From positions 124,001-188,000 of the forward strand of contig NC_054744.1 of NCBI RefSeq assembly GCF_018143015.1: DNA of 64,000 nucleotides, read 5' to 3'. Position 1 is the first letter of the stretch. Each line of letters starts with the position of its first letter. The translations under genes and the position numbers were made by a program. The notes under the pieces are model-generated. The model ran no database searches, had not been told where the DNA came from, and saw only the letters and a list, made by a program, of their open reading frames with translations. This stretch comes from Lytechinus variegatus (taxonomy: Eukaryota > Echinodermata > Echinoidea > Temnopleuroida > Toxopneustidae). Shown here in pieces: positions 37,619-49,969 of this stretch.

Positions 37619-39752
37619 GGGCATTTTCACCACAGATGGACACAGAGACAAAAAAATCAAGTTGATATTCTTGTCAAATGCTTTATGTTTTTTAATAATA
37701 CAAGACCTGAAGTTTCTGAGACAAAATTTTTTTCCGGCTCTGGCAGCCATTTTTTATTTCAAAATGGCTGCCAAAGTATGGATACAAATTAGTGTTGAAA
37801 ATAGTATATTGATACATAATTTGTTTTGACAGATTTTTAAGAACAGGTTTGATCATGATGTTTTCGCCTGTGATTTAGCTTGCTATTATAACACTTTTTA
37901 AAATCCCACAGAAAGAAACACCAGTAATTCATTCAACTGATAAAAAAACATTGATGAAATATGTGATATGGTATGTAATGTCAGTTACCGAAAACATGAA
38001 CTTTTTTTCTCATTTCTTGGAAAAGAGGATATATTATATGAAACTTGATACATTTCCTCTCTAGGTAACACCCCTCCCTTCTACACCTAAATCAAAGATT
38101 ACCAATTAACAATGAAGCCATAGGGTACCATTGAATATATGTAATGTCAGTTACCAAGTGGAAAATGTAATGTCAGTTACTGATATATGTAATATCAGTT
38201 ACCATGATAAAACGTTGGTTACCAATATTGAAATGCAAATATGTGGTCAATTTTATGGTGAAGAAATATTGTATACTTGTTATTCAAGTCTTACACTTTA
38301 AAAGTCACACCAGAAGGAGCTTGCTATTGTATTGCCTAAATCTGCAATATTTTTAAGCTTAACATTGTGATGAAGGGGATTTCCAGGGTCCCTTTTTTAG
38401 TTTCTAGGATTCTTTTGAGCATTGCCTCGCTAAAAGTATATTCCTGGTTTTTATGCCTGTTAGTAGTGTGGATGTGTGATACAATTTTTGTTTTTGGTTT
38501 ACAAGTATAGATGAAAAGTGAAATTTGACAGTTCTGATCAATGTTGCATGGATCTACTAAAACTGTGTTTTTTTTTCTAATTTACAAATAGTTCAGTTTC
38601 AGATTAGAAGCTGGAGTTTATTTTTTTGTTGACAGCTTAAAAAAGAAATTAGCAAAGAAAATGATTTAAAAAATTATGAAGAGAATAAAAATCAGACAGA
38701 TATGAACAAGCATTGCTTGCACTGACCAAAATAGAAATCAATAAAACTACATGGCTGCATGTGATTCCGGGGAGGGGTACATGTAGCGTAGGGGAGGAGA
38801 CCCTTATTCATTTTGCCTTTTTTGAGGGGAGAGGGAGGTTGGAGAAGGAAAAGGTTTAAAAAGTCAATAAAAAACTGAATATATTATGGGTGTATAGTCA
38901 GAAAAATCCATGTGTACAGTCAATGCAATATTAAATTACTATAGGAAAACATGTAGCTGCTATGACCCCCCCCCCCCCCCGAGTAAGTAAAACATACATT
39001 TCTTATCTTTTGATAATTAAGAATGTGAAGTATTATGAAACTTTTATGATTTTAAAAAGCCTCACATATAAGTACCAAGGAAATTATGCCTTTGAAGATC
39101 ATATAGCACTGGTAAATGTTAATGTGTATTGTCAGTTACCGACAAGTAATGATAAAAAATGTTCAAATCAAAGAAAGGAATTAAGAAAAAGAAAAAGTTT
39201 TCTCATTGAAGTGTTCCTAGAAACTCGGGTATACTTCCACACCAAGCTCATTTTCATGTGAAGCCCTGCACAGAATATACAATGCAATGATTCCACACAT
39301 TTGACTTCCATGTGTTATCTCTATGGCAAATTAAGTGTAATGTCAGTTACCGTAATGTCAGTTACCAGCATGGTTGCGGAAAAATTATCATAGCCCCCAA
39401 AATACAAAAACGAATTGTTTAATATTTTGACACATCTTAACCTAGTAACGGAGGTATATTTACATATTCAAATTATTACTCTATCTACTAAGGGACATGA
39501 GATATTTTAATTTTAATGAACACCCTAAAATTGCATGTCCTTTTTCGTAATGTCAGTTACCGACACATTTTTGCTTGCTGATGCGTAGAAAAATGTGGTT
39601 ACATAGAAAAACTTAGTATCAGAGTATACAGCAAGGTTCACTTTATTAACTCTATCAAAAGCAAACTCCCATCATTTGTTGTTTTAGAGATACACACAAT
39701 GAAAGGTGTGAAAACATTGTGCAGTGTAATGTCAGTTACCGTGAAAATGCCC
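37619..39752. mobile_element. Candidate non-autonomous element with iterated TAATGTCAGTTACCG
   Basis: Near-copies of the 15-nt word lie at 37976, 38142, 38168, 38190, 39127, 39338, 39353, 39548 and 39727, all in the same orientation. Possible ends GGGCATTTTCAC (37619) and GTGAAAATGCCC (39741) are inverted, but no clear target duplication was seen. The word cluster is certain; the element boundaries are tentative. Confidence 0.5.
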
Positions 39753-40041
39753 TTATGCACTAATTGTTGGTCTAAATGTCTCTGAACTGTGTAATCTGAC
39801 CTTTAAGATCTGCAACATCACCAAGAATCACTTTCATCCTACAGAATACAGGGTAAATCACTTTTTTTTTAATTATTGATTTACATCACTTCCATTTAAA
39901 CAAGTTCAAATGATTGACAATTTTTTTGTGGCAGTTTTTTTTTAATCATCTTTACATCATCAAAAGATCAAAACATGAATAAATCCTTCATATCTACTCA
40001 GAACAATTGAAATCAAGTTAATAAAATTCAGGCTAATCTTG

Positions 40042-40763
40042 AACAAGTAGAGTGCCTCTGGCAGTCTCACCTGCATCACACGATTGAATATAGCAGCAGT
40101 GCTGACTTTGAAAACTACTTTAAAATAGTTATTCACAAAAAACACCATTCATATAATGATACAATACTACGTTCATTGACAATAAATATTTGACATTGAT
40201 CATGCCACCTAAGACTCGTCAGTGACACTTGATAGATATCCACATTTTATAAAAAGATAGACTTTGAAAGTTTTGACACCAATATAATAATTACCTCCAA
40301 AATGGCCTAAGTTCAATGACCTTAAATGACCTTTGACTTTGGTCATGTGACCTGAAACTCGCATGAGATGTTCAGTGATACTTGATTACCGTTATCTTAT
40401 GTCCAAGTGACCTGAAATGCGCACAGGATGTTCAGTGATACTTGATTACTCTTATGTCCAAGTTTCATGAATCAGATCCATAAACTTTTAAAGTTATGAT
40501 GGTAATTCCATAGATACCCCCAATTTGGCTAAAGTTCATTGACCCTTAATGACCTTTGACCCTGGTCATGTGACTTGAAACTCAAACTGAATGTTCAGTA
40601 ATACTTGATTAATCCTATGGCCAAGTTTCATTTACTAGATCCGTATCCTTTCTAAGTTATGCTGTCATTTCAAAAAACTTAACCTTCAGTTACATGTAAG
40701 ACTTGGTGATGGCGTCGGGAAAGCGGCGCCTATAGTCTCACTCTGCTATGCAGGTGAGACAAA
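40042..40763 (+). repeat. TGACC-type repeat element, short copy
   Basis: Begins GCCTCTGGCAGTCTCACCTGC and ends AGCGGCGCC...GCAGGTGAGAC, so the outer GTCTCACCTGC and GCAGGTGAGAC are inverted. The interior holds tandem ~155-bp monomers with TGACCTTTGAC and GATGTTCAGTGATACTTGATTA. Confidence 0.75.
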
Positions 40764-40802
40764 AACCAAAGATGTACATGTCGCTTAGACCCTACTCCAC
40801 TT

Positions 40803-41130
40803 TAAAGGACAAGTCCACCCAACAACAAATTGTTTTTAAAAAAGGGAAAAAAATTGAAGTATAGCACTATAAATTTCATCAAAATCAGATGTAAAATAAG
40901 GAAGTTATTACATTAAAAAGTGTTGCTTTATTTCACAAAACAGTTACTGTATATGCACATCCTGATCGGTATGCAAATGAGGAGACTTATGACTTCATCC
41001 ACACACTATTTCTTTTGTATTTATTATGTGACATACATGTATTCTAATTTTCTCCTCATTTTCAAGAGAAACAACAATAATTCTTCCCTGAACATGTGGA
41101 ATTAACATTTTTTAATACTATATGGTTCCG
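40803..41130 (+). mobile_element. MITE of the GGACAAGTCCACCCC family, truncated
   Basis: Starts AAAGGACAAGTCCACCC. The interior matches the 21149 copy (TTTCACAAAACAGTTACTG, ATTTCTTTTGTA, AACATGTGGAATTA). The right inverted end is missing. Confidence 0.75.
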
Positions 41131-42236
41131 TCAATGGAAGTGCTTGTAGCTGCAGAACCCACTTTCTTATTTTTAGCAAAACTGTTATAATTGATATGCT
41201 GGTTTATTGTAAAAAAAAAAATCCTTCTTGAGAATCCACAAACAACTTCTTTTCCCAATCAGTCACAGCTTTGCAAATTATTGATTTTGAAAGAGAACAA
41301 AGAGGGTGACAAAAAAATAAAATAAATGCAGTTTTCATTAACATATGATCTTCAGTCATTGGTTTGAAAATAAAATAAAAATGTTTGTGTTTTGAGAATG
41401 TGAGTCTCTGAGTCATAGAATTCTTCCAATCCTCATTTCACGTTTAGTAAGAGGTTTGCAGCATTAACTGTACCAAGACATTATCTCAACTTGGAATGGA
41501 CCTCTCTAAACCAGAGGATGAAGACACAATGTCAGCATCTTCATAACTTTAATATTTTGTATAAATTCTATTTCGACTGGCTTTAATAATGAAATAGATT
41601 AAGAATACTTTTAGTAATGAAATGTATGATTGATCTGTGTAATGGGTTTTTTTTCTGTTATTTGTAATTTGTATGAAAAATAAAATAATCGAACTTAAAT
41701 TTAAAAAAAAATGCCGACCCTGGTTTCAAATTTCAAGCACTCCTTTTGATATAATAAACTGAGACTTGTTGCAATACTAAAATTAATGAAAATGAACTGA
41801 GAAGTGATGTTTACAGGGGTGTGAGATTTCAGATTTTTATCTCATTTCAGATTTTTTTGTTTTGTTTTTCAGCTTAATTTCAGCTAATTTTTGGCTTTCC
41901 TCTGTACAAAAAGTATGGGAGCTCTTTCTATTTCAGACTTTTTCAACACTCTTCAGCTTTTTTCAGATCTTATTATTTGTGACCACTCACACCCCTGTGT
42001 TTCATTTGATGATATTGTAAGTTATAAATATGACCATTTAAAAGGATTTGTGGATGTACAATTATCTATAAAAGTTACTAGCATAATTCATTTCAACTGA
42101 TCCAGGCTGAAATTTTTCAAATATATAAGCACAGTGGTTCAAAATAATCAGTGTTAATATCATATTTTATGTGGGACCTAACAACTAGAACATGAATCCT
42201 TAAGTAAAAATTGAACTTTCCTTTAAGTCCTTATCT
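41131..42236. other. ELOVL intron 2, unassigned part
   Basis: AT-rich with poly-A and poly-T runs. No gene recognised. Confidence 0.5.
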
Positions 42237-42410
42237 TTAAAGGACAAGTCCACCCCAACAAAAATTTGATTTGAATAAAAAGAGAAAAATCCAACAAGCA
42301 TGACGCTGAAAAATTCCATCAAATTCGGATGTAAAATAAGATAGTTATGACATTTTTAAAGTTTGGCTTAATTTTCCAAAAGCAAATCCTGGGCAGTATG
42401 CAAACATACC

Positions 42411-42678
42411 GCGTGGAGCGTTGTGGCCAAGTGGATTAGTCTTCGGACTTTGAAACAGAGGGTTGTGGGTTCGAATCCCAGCCATGGCGTAATTTCCTTC
42501 AGCAAGAAACTGATCCACAGTGTGTTGCACTCAACCCAGGTGAAGTACATGGGTACCAATAAGAATTCCTTAAAAAGCTGTGTGCGCTTTGAACGCCTAG
42601 CTTAGCCGGGTAATATAGGAGCGCCTTGAGCACCTAACAAGGTGGATATGTGCGCATTATAAATACCCTATATTATTA
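42411..42678 (+). mobile_element. tRNA(Ser)-like SINE, near full length
   Basis: A-box region GTGGCCAAGTGGATTAG and B box GGTTCGAATCCCA, with CGGACTTTGAAA between as in a serine-tRNA anticodon stem. Body CCATGG...TACATGGGTACC and tail CTATATTATTATTA. Nested in the MITE. Confidence 0.85.
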
Positions 42679-42681
42679 TTA

Positions 42682-44401
42682 AACAAGTGGAATGCCTCTG
42701 GCCGTCTCACCTGCATCACGCGGTTCAATATAGCAGCAGTGCTGACTTTGAATACTACTCTAACTCGCACAAGATGTTCAGTGATACATGGTTACTCTTA
42801 TGTCCACTTTTTATGAACTAGACCAATAAACTTACAGAGATATGATGGTTATTCAACAAAAAACCCCAACATGGCCAAAGTTCATTGACCTTACATGACC
42901 TTTGACCTTGATCATGTGACCTGAAACTCGAACAGGATGTTCAGTGATACTTGATTACTCTTATGTACAAGTTTCATGAATCAGATCCATAAACTTTCAA
43001 AGTTATGATGGTAATTCAACAGATACACCCAATTCGGCCAAAGTTCATTGACCTTTAACCTTGGTCATGTGACCTGAAACGCGCACAGGATGTTCAGTGA
43101 TATTTGATTACTCTAATGTCCAAGTTTAATGAACTAGACCAATAAACTTTCAAAGTTATGATGGTAATTCAACAGATACCCCGATTCTGCCAAAGTTCAT
43201 TGACCCTAAATGACCTTTGACCTTAATCATGAGACCTGAAACTTGCACAAAATTTTCAGTGATGCTTGATTACTATTATGTCCAAGTTTCATGAATCAGA
43301 TCCATAAACTTTCAAAGTTATGATGGGAATTCAACAGATATCCCCAATTCATTGACCTTACATGACCTTTGACCTTGGTCATGTGACCTGAAACGCGCAC
43401 AGGATGTTCAGTGATACTTGATTACTCTAATGTCCAAGTTTAATGAACTAGACCAATAAACTTTCAAAGTTATGATGGTAATTCAACAGATACCCCCCGA
43501 TTCGGCCAAAGTTCATTGACCCTAAATGACCTTTGACCTTAATCATGAGACCTGAAACTTGCACAAAATTTTCAGTGATGCTTGATTACTATTATGTCCA
43601 AGTTTCATGAATCAGATCCATAAACTTTCAAAGTTATGATGGGAATTCAACAGATATCCCCAATTCATTGACCTTACATGACCTTTGACCTTGATCATGT
43701 GACCTGAAACTCGAACAGGATGTTCAGTGATACTTGATTACTCTTATGTACAAGTTTCATGAATCAGATCCATAAACTTTCAAAGTTATGATGGTAATTC
43801 AACAGATACACCCAATACGGCCAAAGTTCATTGACCTTTGACCTTGGTCATGTGACCTGAAACGCGCACAGGATGTTCAGTGATACTTGATTACTCTAAT
43901 GTCCAAGTTTAATGAATCAGATCCATAAACCTTCAAAGTTATGATGGGAATTCAACAGATATCCCCAATTCGGCCAAAGTTCATTGACCCTAAATGACCT
44001 TTGACCTTGGTCATGTGACGTGAAACTCATGCAGGATGTTCAGTGATACTTGATAAACCTTATGTCCAAGTTTCATGAACTAGGTCCATATATTTTCTAA
44101 GTTATGATGACATTTCAAAAACTTAACCTCAGGTTAAGATTTCGATGTTGATTCCTCCAACATGGTCTAAGTTTATTGACCCTAAATGACCTTTGACCTT
44201 GGTCATGTGACATGAAACTCTAATAGGATGTTCAGTAATACTTGATTAACCTTATGGCCAAGTTTTATTAACTAGGTCCATATACTTTCTAAGTTATGAC
44301 GTCATTTCAAAAACTTAACCTCAGGTTAAGATTTGATGTTGACGCCGCCGCCGTCGGAAAAGCGGCGCCTATAGTCTCACTTTGCTTCGCAGGTGAGACA
44401 A
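42682..44401 (+). repeat. TGACC-type repeat element, long copy
   Basis: The same inverted ends (GTCTCACCTGC and GCAGGTGAGAC) as the 40042 copy, with about ten 150-165 bp monomers. Most monomers contain TGACCTTTGACCTT, TCATGTGACCTGAAAC, GATGTTCAGTGATACTTGAT and CCAAGTTTCATGAA. Confidence 0.85.
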
Positions 44402-44628
44402 AAACAAAAGAAATAGTGAGTGAAGGACATTGACCTTCTCATTTGCATGTCACTGAATTGTGCACATCACTGTTAAAATGTGAAAAATAAGTGAAACTAT
44501 AAAATGTAATAAATTTCTTATTTTACATCCGATTATGATGAAATTTATGCTTGTTGGATTTTTCTCTATTTATTCAAATCAGCACTGTTTTGGGGTGGAC
44601 TTGACCTTTAAATGAAATGCAAACTTAC

Positions 44629-44816
44629 ATCAATCACCATGTACAGCGATAGCAGCACCATTGCAAAGTTGTAAGCCATGAGGACTTCTCTGAGTTGGAA
44701 GGGTTGTCGTTTCTCCATCAGTTTGGGTCCTACCCAAACAATGAACAGATAGACCAGAACCAAGAAGGTTCCGGGCCAGACACTGTCCATTAATAACCAG
44801 TCATCCACACGAGGAT
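44629..44816 (-). CDS. ELOVL1/7-like: ELOVL-family fatty acid elongase, coding exon 2
   Basis: Encodes DPRVDDWLLMDSVWP, a first membrane span, the family motif VWVGPKLMEKRQPFQL, then a second span (LMAYNFAMVLLSLYMVID). Acceptor ATTATCCAG and donor GTAAGT; the frame continues from exon 1 (split Asp codon). Human ELOVL7-type proteins have DPRV..WxLM and GPKLM in the same order. A MITE end lies only 16 bp beyond the donor. The intron to exon 3 is about 8.3 kb and full of repeats. Confidence 0.93.
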
Positions 44817-45044
44817 CTGGATAATATAACATGCATCAATGAGGTCTATAAATCACAACCACATTGAATTGCATTAGCTGGTCATACAACACTGCTATTA
44901 AAGATTCCTTTCATTCAGACATACATGAAGTACCTATATAGTCTTATAAATTGACCTTGTTTAAACATGTGGGCCAACGTTATTCTATCGCAGGCAATAT
45001 ATTTCATGTTGACCTCAATGCCAGTCAATATATTTCATGTTTAA

Positions 45045-46402
45045 GGGCAAGTCCAAGAATTCGCGCGCGTTACGTATGGGACATTTCAGAGGCTTTAATG
45101 ACCTGAAAAATAGTGTTAAATGACTTTGATTAGATTGAATACCCTCATGATGGTAGACATCTAGGAGAAGAATAATCATGCAAAAAATTGTGATATATGA
45201 CCTTGATCTTTACCTTTTAGAGCGAAAAGATGCGCCGTTACGTATGGGACGCAGAGAAAAGACAATTTTTAATACATTTTTTTCAAGTTGAGAATTCTCT
45301 GAAAGTATTTCACTTGACAACTTGAAACTTAGTGTGATAGAAGTCTCAATACTATAGTATATTCATGGCAAATTTCATGTCATAAGCCAAATCCCTCTAA
45401 TTACAGACTCTAATTAAACAAATTAATGACATGTTACGTATGGGACAGTTACGTATGGGACATTTTGTCCCCATAGAGAACGTACACAATTTTCCCCATA
45501 ATTCAAAAAATTGAAATATCTTGAAATATGGAAATAACAAAAGAGTTTCTTTCTTTTTAAATGTTCTACTGAGACATATTTGATATGACTGAAGGGGAAA
45601 TTAGCCATTTCAACCTTTTTATTCCTTGTTTTTCATGGTTTTATGAATTTCTTATGTATTTCTATTGTTTCTATTTTTTTATATTTTTCCATTTTCACAT
45701 TTTTTTTGCTTCGATTGTATTCATTAATCAGTATTCATAACAAATCAGTGTTTAAAAACTAAAGAAAAGGTAAATAATCACTTTTTAGAGCACTCTTGAA
45801 ATTTGTTTTTCTCCATTCACTTTGTACACACATATCCCCATTGTCATTGTGTGTAAATGTCCCATACGTAACATGTTGTCCCATACGTAACAATTTTTTA
45901 ATTAACTTTTAATTAAAAAGTAAACTCCATTTTTGAAACTTTTTGTGGTATAACATTTTCATACTTGATAAATTAGAACTTCCCAGAGATGCAACAATAC
46001 AAGTATTGTATTATGAGAAATAACTTAAAAACCTTCCTCAAAATGTTACGTATGGGACATTCCATCCTTGGACAAGACCTAATTTGCATAATTAATTAGA
46101 TGACACCACTTTTTTCTGCCAAAAGTAATAAGATGTTAGGGGGTCCATGTCCCACCTATGACTAAATCTCAGAAGTTTTGTTTTCATTTTCTATGAGTTT
46201 TTATAATTGTCCCATACGTAACGCCCATTTTACTGATTATGCAAATTAGGTGCCCCAAATTAGCATAAATATGCATATTATCAAATTTTTCTTAATGAAA
46301 TTTTAAAATTCAACATTTGGGCTTTCTTACCCCACCAAAGATAACTTCTTAAATTAAAGATGAAATTTTGCCTTCCAGGGTGACCTTTTCTTGGACTTGC
46401 CC
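45045..46402. mobile_element. Non-autonomous DNA element, TACGTATGGGAC family, copy 1
   Basis: Inverted ends GGGCAAGTCCAAGAA and TTCTTGGACTTGCCC. The word TTACGTATGGGAC occurs eight times inside, five direct and three inverted. Very similar over its whole length to 53101-54456. No transposase frame. Confidence 0.85.
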
Positions 46403-46434
46403 TTGTGTCTGCAACCTCAATGCCAGTCAATATA

Positions 46435-48469
46435 TACACAACAAAAAAAGTAAGTCCCCCCTTAAACAAACATCAATAATTTCCAAACCAATGCGAGTTT
46501 TTAATATATATTTACATGAGCGTGTAGGTAATTTTATAAGCTACCCTCTGAGTAAATGTTATGGACGTATTTTACGTCATGCTTCAGTGAGCACCGTCAG
46601 AAGGCAAAAATGTCACTTTTCAAAAGTCACAAGCCAATTATCATGACTTTGATTCCATTTTATTGGAACTTATTCCACATTCTCATCACGAAAAATAGTC
46701 AGAAGAAGTCTTATGAAAGGTACTTTCTAAAAGACTACATTTTTTAGTTAAATTTCACGGTTGAATAAACACAAGTCCAAATTTGCTATAATTGGATGTT
46801 TAACACGTTTTTATCATTAAAAATGATAGAATATGATGACAGTTATTTTTGGGAAGACTTTCTTCAACAGTATTCATTGTTTCACGGTTCAATGAAAATG
46901 TATTGAAAACAAAAAATATGATTTTCAAATATCATAGGCAAGTATTGTTTCATTTTGGTAACTGAAAATGATCTTTTCTCAACTTTTTCGTTGTGTTCAT
47001 GACCAATTAACATGCTTCAATGATTCAAAGGCGTTTAATTAAACATTCACGCTTGAATGAACATGTGGAATGTGATTAGCTCTTTTTTTACGTTATTGGA
47101 AAAAATGCAATTTGTAACTATGGATATCTGTCACAAACCTCCTTGCATAGTTCATTTGATTTGATTTGATTTTTGTGAAAATCCAGATGTTTAATGCATC
47201 AGTGAGCACACAATACTCGAAAATTATGCAAATGAGAAGAAAGTTCAAGGCCTTGGCCCCACTCTGTGCAATATCGAATGGTTATTTTGGTGTGCGCACC
47301 TTTTGGATAGTGTTACTCTGAAGCCATGTACGAAGTTTCATGAAATAACTGTTGGCAGAAGTAATAAAAATCGTCCATGAAACAAACCCTCATTTCAAAA
47401 TTTTGACTTCCTCTCTCATAGACTTGTGTACATTATGGGTGCATATGTTTAGGAATAAGTAACCCCTTATTCAATATGATGAAACTTTTTTTCAAGGCTG
47501 TCTTTATCAATGTCGTTTATCAACCTTTGGGCAAAATTCTGTGCAAAAATGAAATCGATTTGTTTATTTATGGATGAGTGAGCACGCATCAAAGTGGGAA
47601 AATTTGTATTTTCAATGTCACAGACGCATTTTAAAGTGATTATTGGGGGCAAATTCGGTTTCAGATGTGACTTTTAGTGCTGTTGTTTTCTATCACCACG
47701 CACTTTCCGAATTTTAAACATTTTCATGGTTGAGCGAGCACAATCGAAAACTTAGGAATGAATACTCTTTATACTGCATAAATGTATTCTTTTCCTAACA
47801 TTTTCTCAGGATCAGTTGAATGTATATATGGACAAATCAGTGGTGGATCCAGAATTTTAAAATGGGGGAGGGGCCTATAATCGGGGAGCCACCAACATTA
47901 ACATGATCTAACAAGTTGTAGAGGATACTACCATAAACCCCTATGATAATACGTCACGATTCAGAAGCTGCGGAATGGTTTTCAAAGTGGGAGGGGGGAG
48001 ACTGAGCCAAAAGTGAGGGGGGGGGGCTGATCATGCAAAAAAATCATTTTTATATGTTTGTACATGCTTTTGGAAAAAAGTTGGGGCTGAAGCCCCCCCC
48101 CCCCGCTTCCGCAGCCCCTGCAATACATTGTGCTCACTCAACCATGAACATACGATATCAAAATCTGGTCTGAAGTGGTTGAATGATGGATAGTAAAACA
48201 GCATAACACCATAAAATTCACCTGAAAACAACTTTTGCCCAAATTTGTATTTGAACAAACTGAAAAACGACTCTTGTGACTTTTAAAAATGGTCATTTTT
48301 AATTCATTCTTTAATTACTCATGCATGACTCTACCGATCGATCTCGTTTTTCCTCAGAAGTTGCTTAATGAGTGCAGAAAACCACCTATGAAATCTCATA
48401 TCTCAAACTAATTTGATTCGAAAGTTACAGTAATTTGATTTAGGGGGGACTTACTTTTTTTGTTGTGTA
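46435..48469. mobile_element. Tc1/mariner-like element, ends TACACAACAAAAAAAGTAAG
   Basis: The left end TACACAACAAAAAAAGTAAG and the right end CTTACTTTTTTTGTTGTGTA are perfect inverted repeats that continue into CCCCC/GGGGG. Comparing both flanks with the intact 31-bp monomer gives a TA (or ATAT) duplication. The interior repeats a GGTTGAGTGAGCACA-like word at about 46760, 47043, 47570, 47726 and, inverted, 48130. No intact transposase frame. Confidence 0.75.
47835..48118. repeat. G/C-tract repeat inside the mariner-like element
   Basis: GGATCCAGAATTTT...GGGGGAGGGG to AGCCCCCCCCCCCC...TTCCGCAGCCCC. Looks like a separate short insertion, since homopolymer-rich sequence like this is absent from the rest of the host element. 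Confidence 0.4.
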
Positions 48470-48672
48470 TATTTCATGTTAACCTCAATGCCAGCCAATA
48501 TATTTCATGTTGACCTCAATGCCAGTCAATATATTTCATGTTAACCTCATTGCCAGTCAATATATTTCATGTTAACCTCAATGCCAGTCAATATTATTTA
48601 ATCATTGCTGACAAAAGAGACCCTTTCTGTGCAATAGGTGAAACAAAATGAGCATTGACCTCTTTATCTTAC

Positions 48673-48733
48673 CTTTATGTTTATCAACAAATTGATCCCA
48701 TCTTTGTAGGTATTCTTGAATTACTTGAGCCAT
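48673..48733 (-). CDS. ELOVL1/7-like: ELOVL-family fatty acid elongase, coding exon 1
   Basis: ELOVL proteins are multi-pass ER membrane enzymes that condense malonyl-CoA with acyl-CoA, the first step of very-long-chain fatty acid elongation. This exon encodes MAQVIQEYLQRWDQFVDKHK plus one base. An acceptor (TTTTTAG) stands right before the ATG, so the start codon is the first codon of the exon and a 5' non-coding exon must lie upstream, probably between 48.8 and 50.5 kb. The donor is GTAAGA. Joined to the next exon it gives ...KHKDPRVDDW, the usual N-terminus of the family. Five exons are found in all, about 165 residues of an expected ~280. Confidence 0.9.
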
Positions 48734-49929
48734 CTAAAAACAAAATGATAAAGAAATAAACTGTCACTACATTGGAATTCAACAATTCACAGAAAACTTG
48801 AGAAGTCACAGTGCTCAGCCTCATCAACAGTGAGAGGTTTGGTGTTTGGCAAAACAGCTTTTACAGATTCCAGACTGCACCTGTTTCTTAAACCAATTTG
48901 GGTGTCATCATGAAATTGGGAACCACCTTTAATAGTACAGCAGCAGTCTATTCTGTCACATGCAAGGTTTCCCTCCATTCACTTTGTACACATACATACG
49001 CATACAAAACATCGAGTGGTTCCCAAACTTTACGATTTGGTCACCAATTTTTGTGTTATATTTCGTCATTTCAAAATTTCTTGTAACAATTTTTAAGCGA
49101 TATGATATGGTCTGATGGTTCTTCACTTTCTACAGATTTTCGTTGAAATATCTCAGAAGTGTAATTTTATGCACTTTTCCTACAACTTGCGATTCCCATA
49201 GGCGTGCATGTATTAGCTATGTTGGTGCTCAACCCAGCCCCGCTCAACAAATGACTTCATATCGTGATCTGTTATATATAATTGTAAGAGAAAGTAGCTA
49301 TATACAGTCATTTATTTTTTTCTCTAAGAAAGATCATTGCATAACAAGAATATTCCAGAATAAGCTTTGTTAAATGAGGCTGAGTAATGCTTGGTAATTC
49401 TGAAATGTACAATAGCAGAAAATAGAGACTGCTAGCAGAGGAAAATGACAATAGGATTCTCTTGTTTACATTGTTAATTTCACTGAGATCATTCTAGAGT
49501 CTTCTAGCAGTGTTGAAAATAGATGGGAGCGATTCCGCTCTTGTGCGCTTTCAAATTGCTCTCGCAACTGCCGAAAACTGCCAAGTACGGAACGACTCCC
49601 AACATGAAATCGCTCCCATCCATGCCTGCATAGTAGCCAGACAGCCAGGCCAATGCAGCTGCAGTTTTTACTTCCATGCATTGTCGCTTTCTGAAGTGTA
49701 ACTGAGTGAACTTTTCAGAATCATGGGCACGGCACTTCAAAAAATGTGTATCCAGTTCACCGAAACTCCAATATACCCGGGTACTATTTATCAAAACGCT
49801 GCGCATCACTTGTCTTGCCGTAACATTGATATTGAAAAATTTGCTTTATTATTGCTTTTTTCTTTTTTTATCTGTTTAGGCATTTTGATGTTCAGCAATA
49901 TATATCATATATATATATATATATATATA

Positions 49930-49969
<40 letters not shown>

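Larger units (their letters stand above)
42237..44612. mobile_element. MITE of the GGACAAGTCCACCCC family, interrupted by two repeats
   Basis: Left end AAAGGACAAGTCCACCCC at 42239, right end GGGGTGGACTTGACCTTT at 44611. The left half breaks off near 42410 and the right half resumes near 44402. Between them sit a SINE and a TGACC-type repeat, both apparently inserted into the MITE. The right end is 16 bp from the ELOVL exon 2 donor. Confidence 0.75.
44995..48600. repeat. 31-bp satellite, split by two DNA transposons
   Basis: Monomer ACCTCAATGCCAGTCAATAT + ATTTCATGT. Copies sit at 44996-45041, 46412-46434 and 48470-48596. The two gaps are exactly the transposon-like elements at 45045-46402 and 46435-48469, so one array was broken twice. 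Confidence 0.85.

Noticed and set aside
42411-42520. Functional tRNA(Ser) gene
   Set aside because: A and B boxes are present but the acceptor stem does not close, and the sequence continues into a SINE body and tail.
45423-45608. 61-codon frame (MANFPFSHIK...) present in both copies of the GGGCAAGTCC element
   Set aside because: The frame lies in a non-autonomous element, has no known motif, and is duplicated only because the element is.
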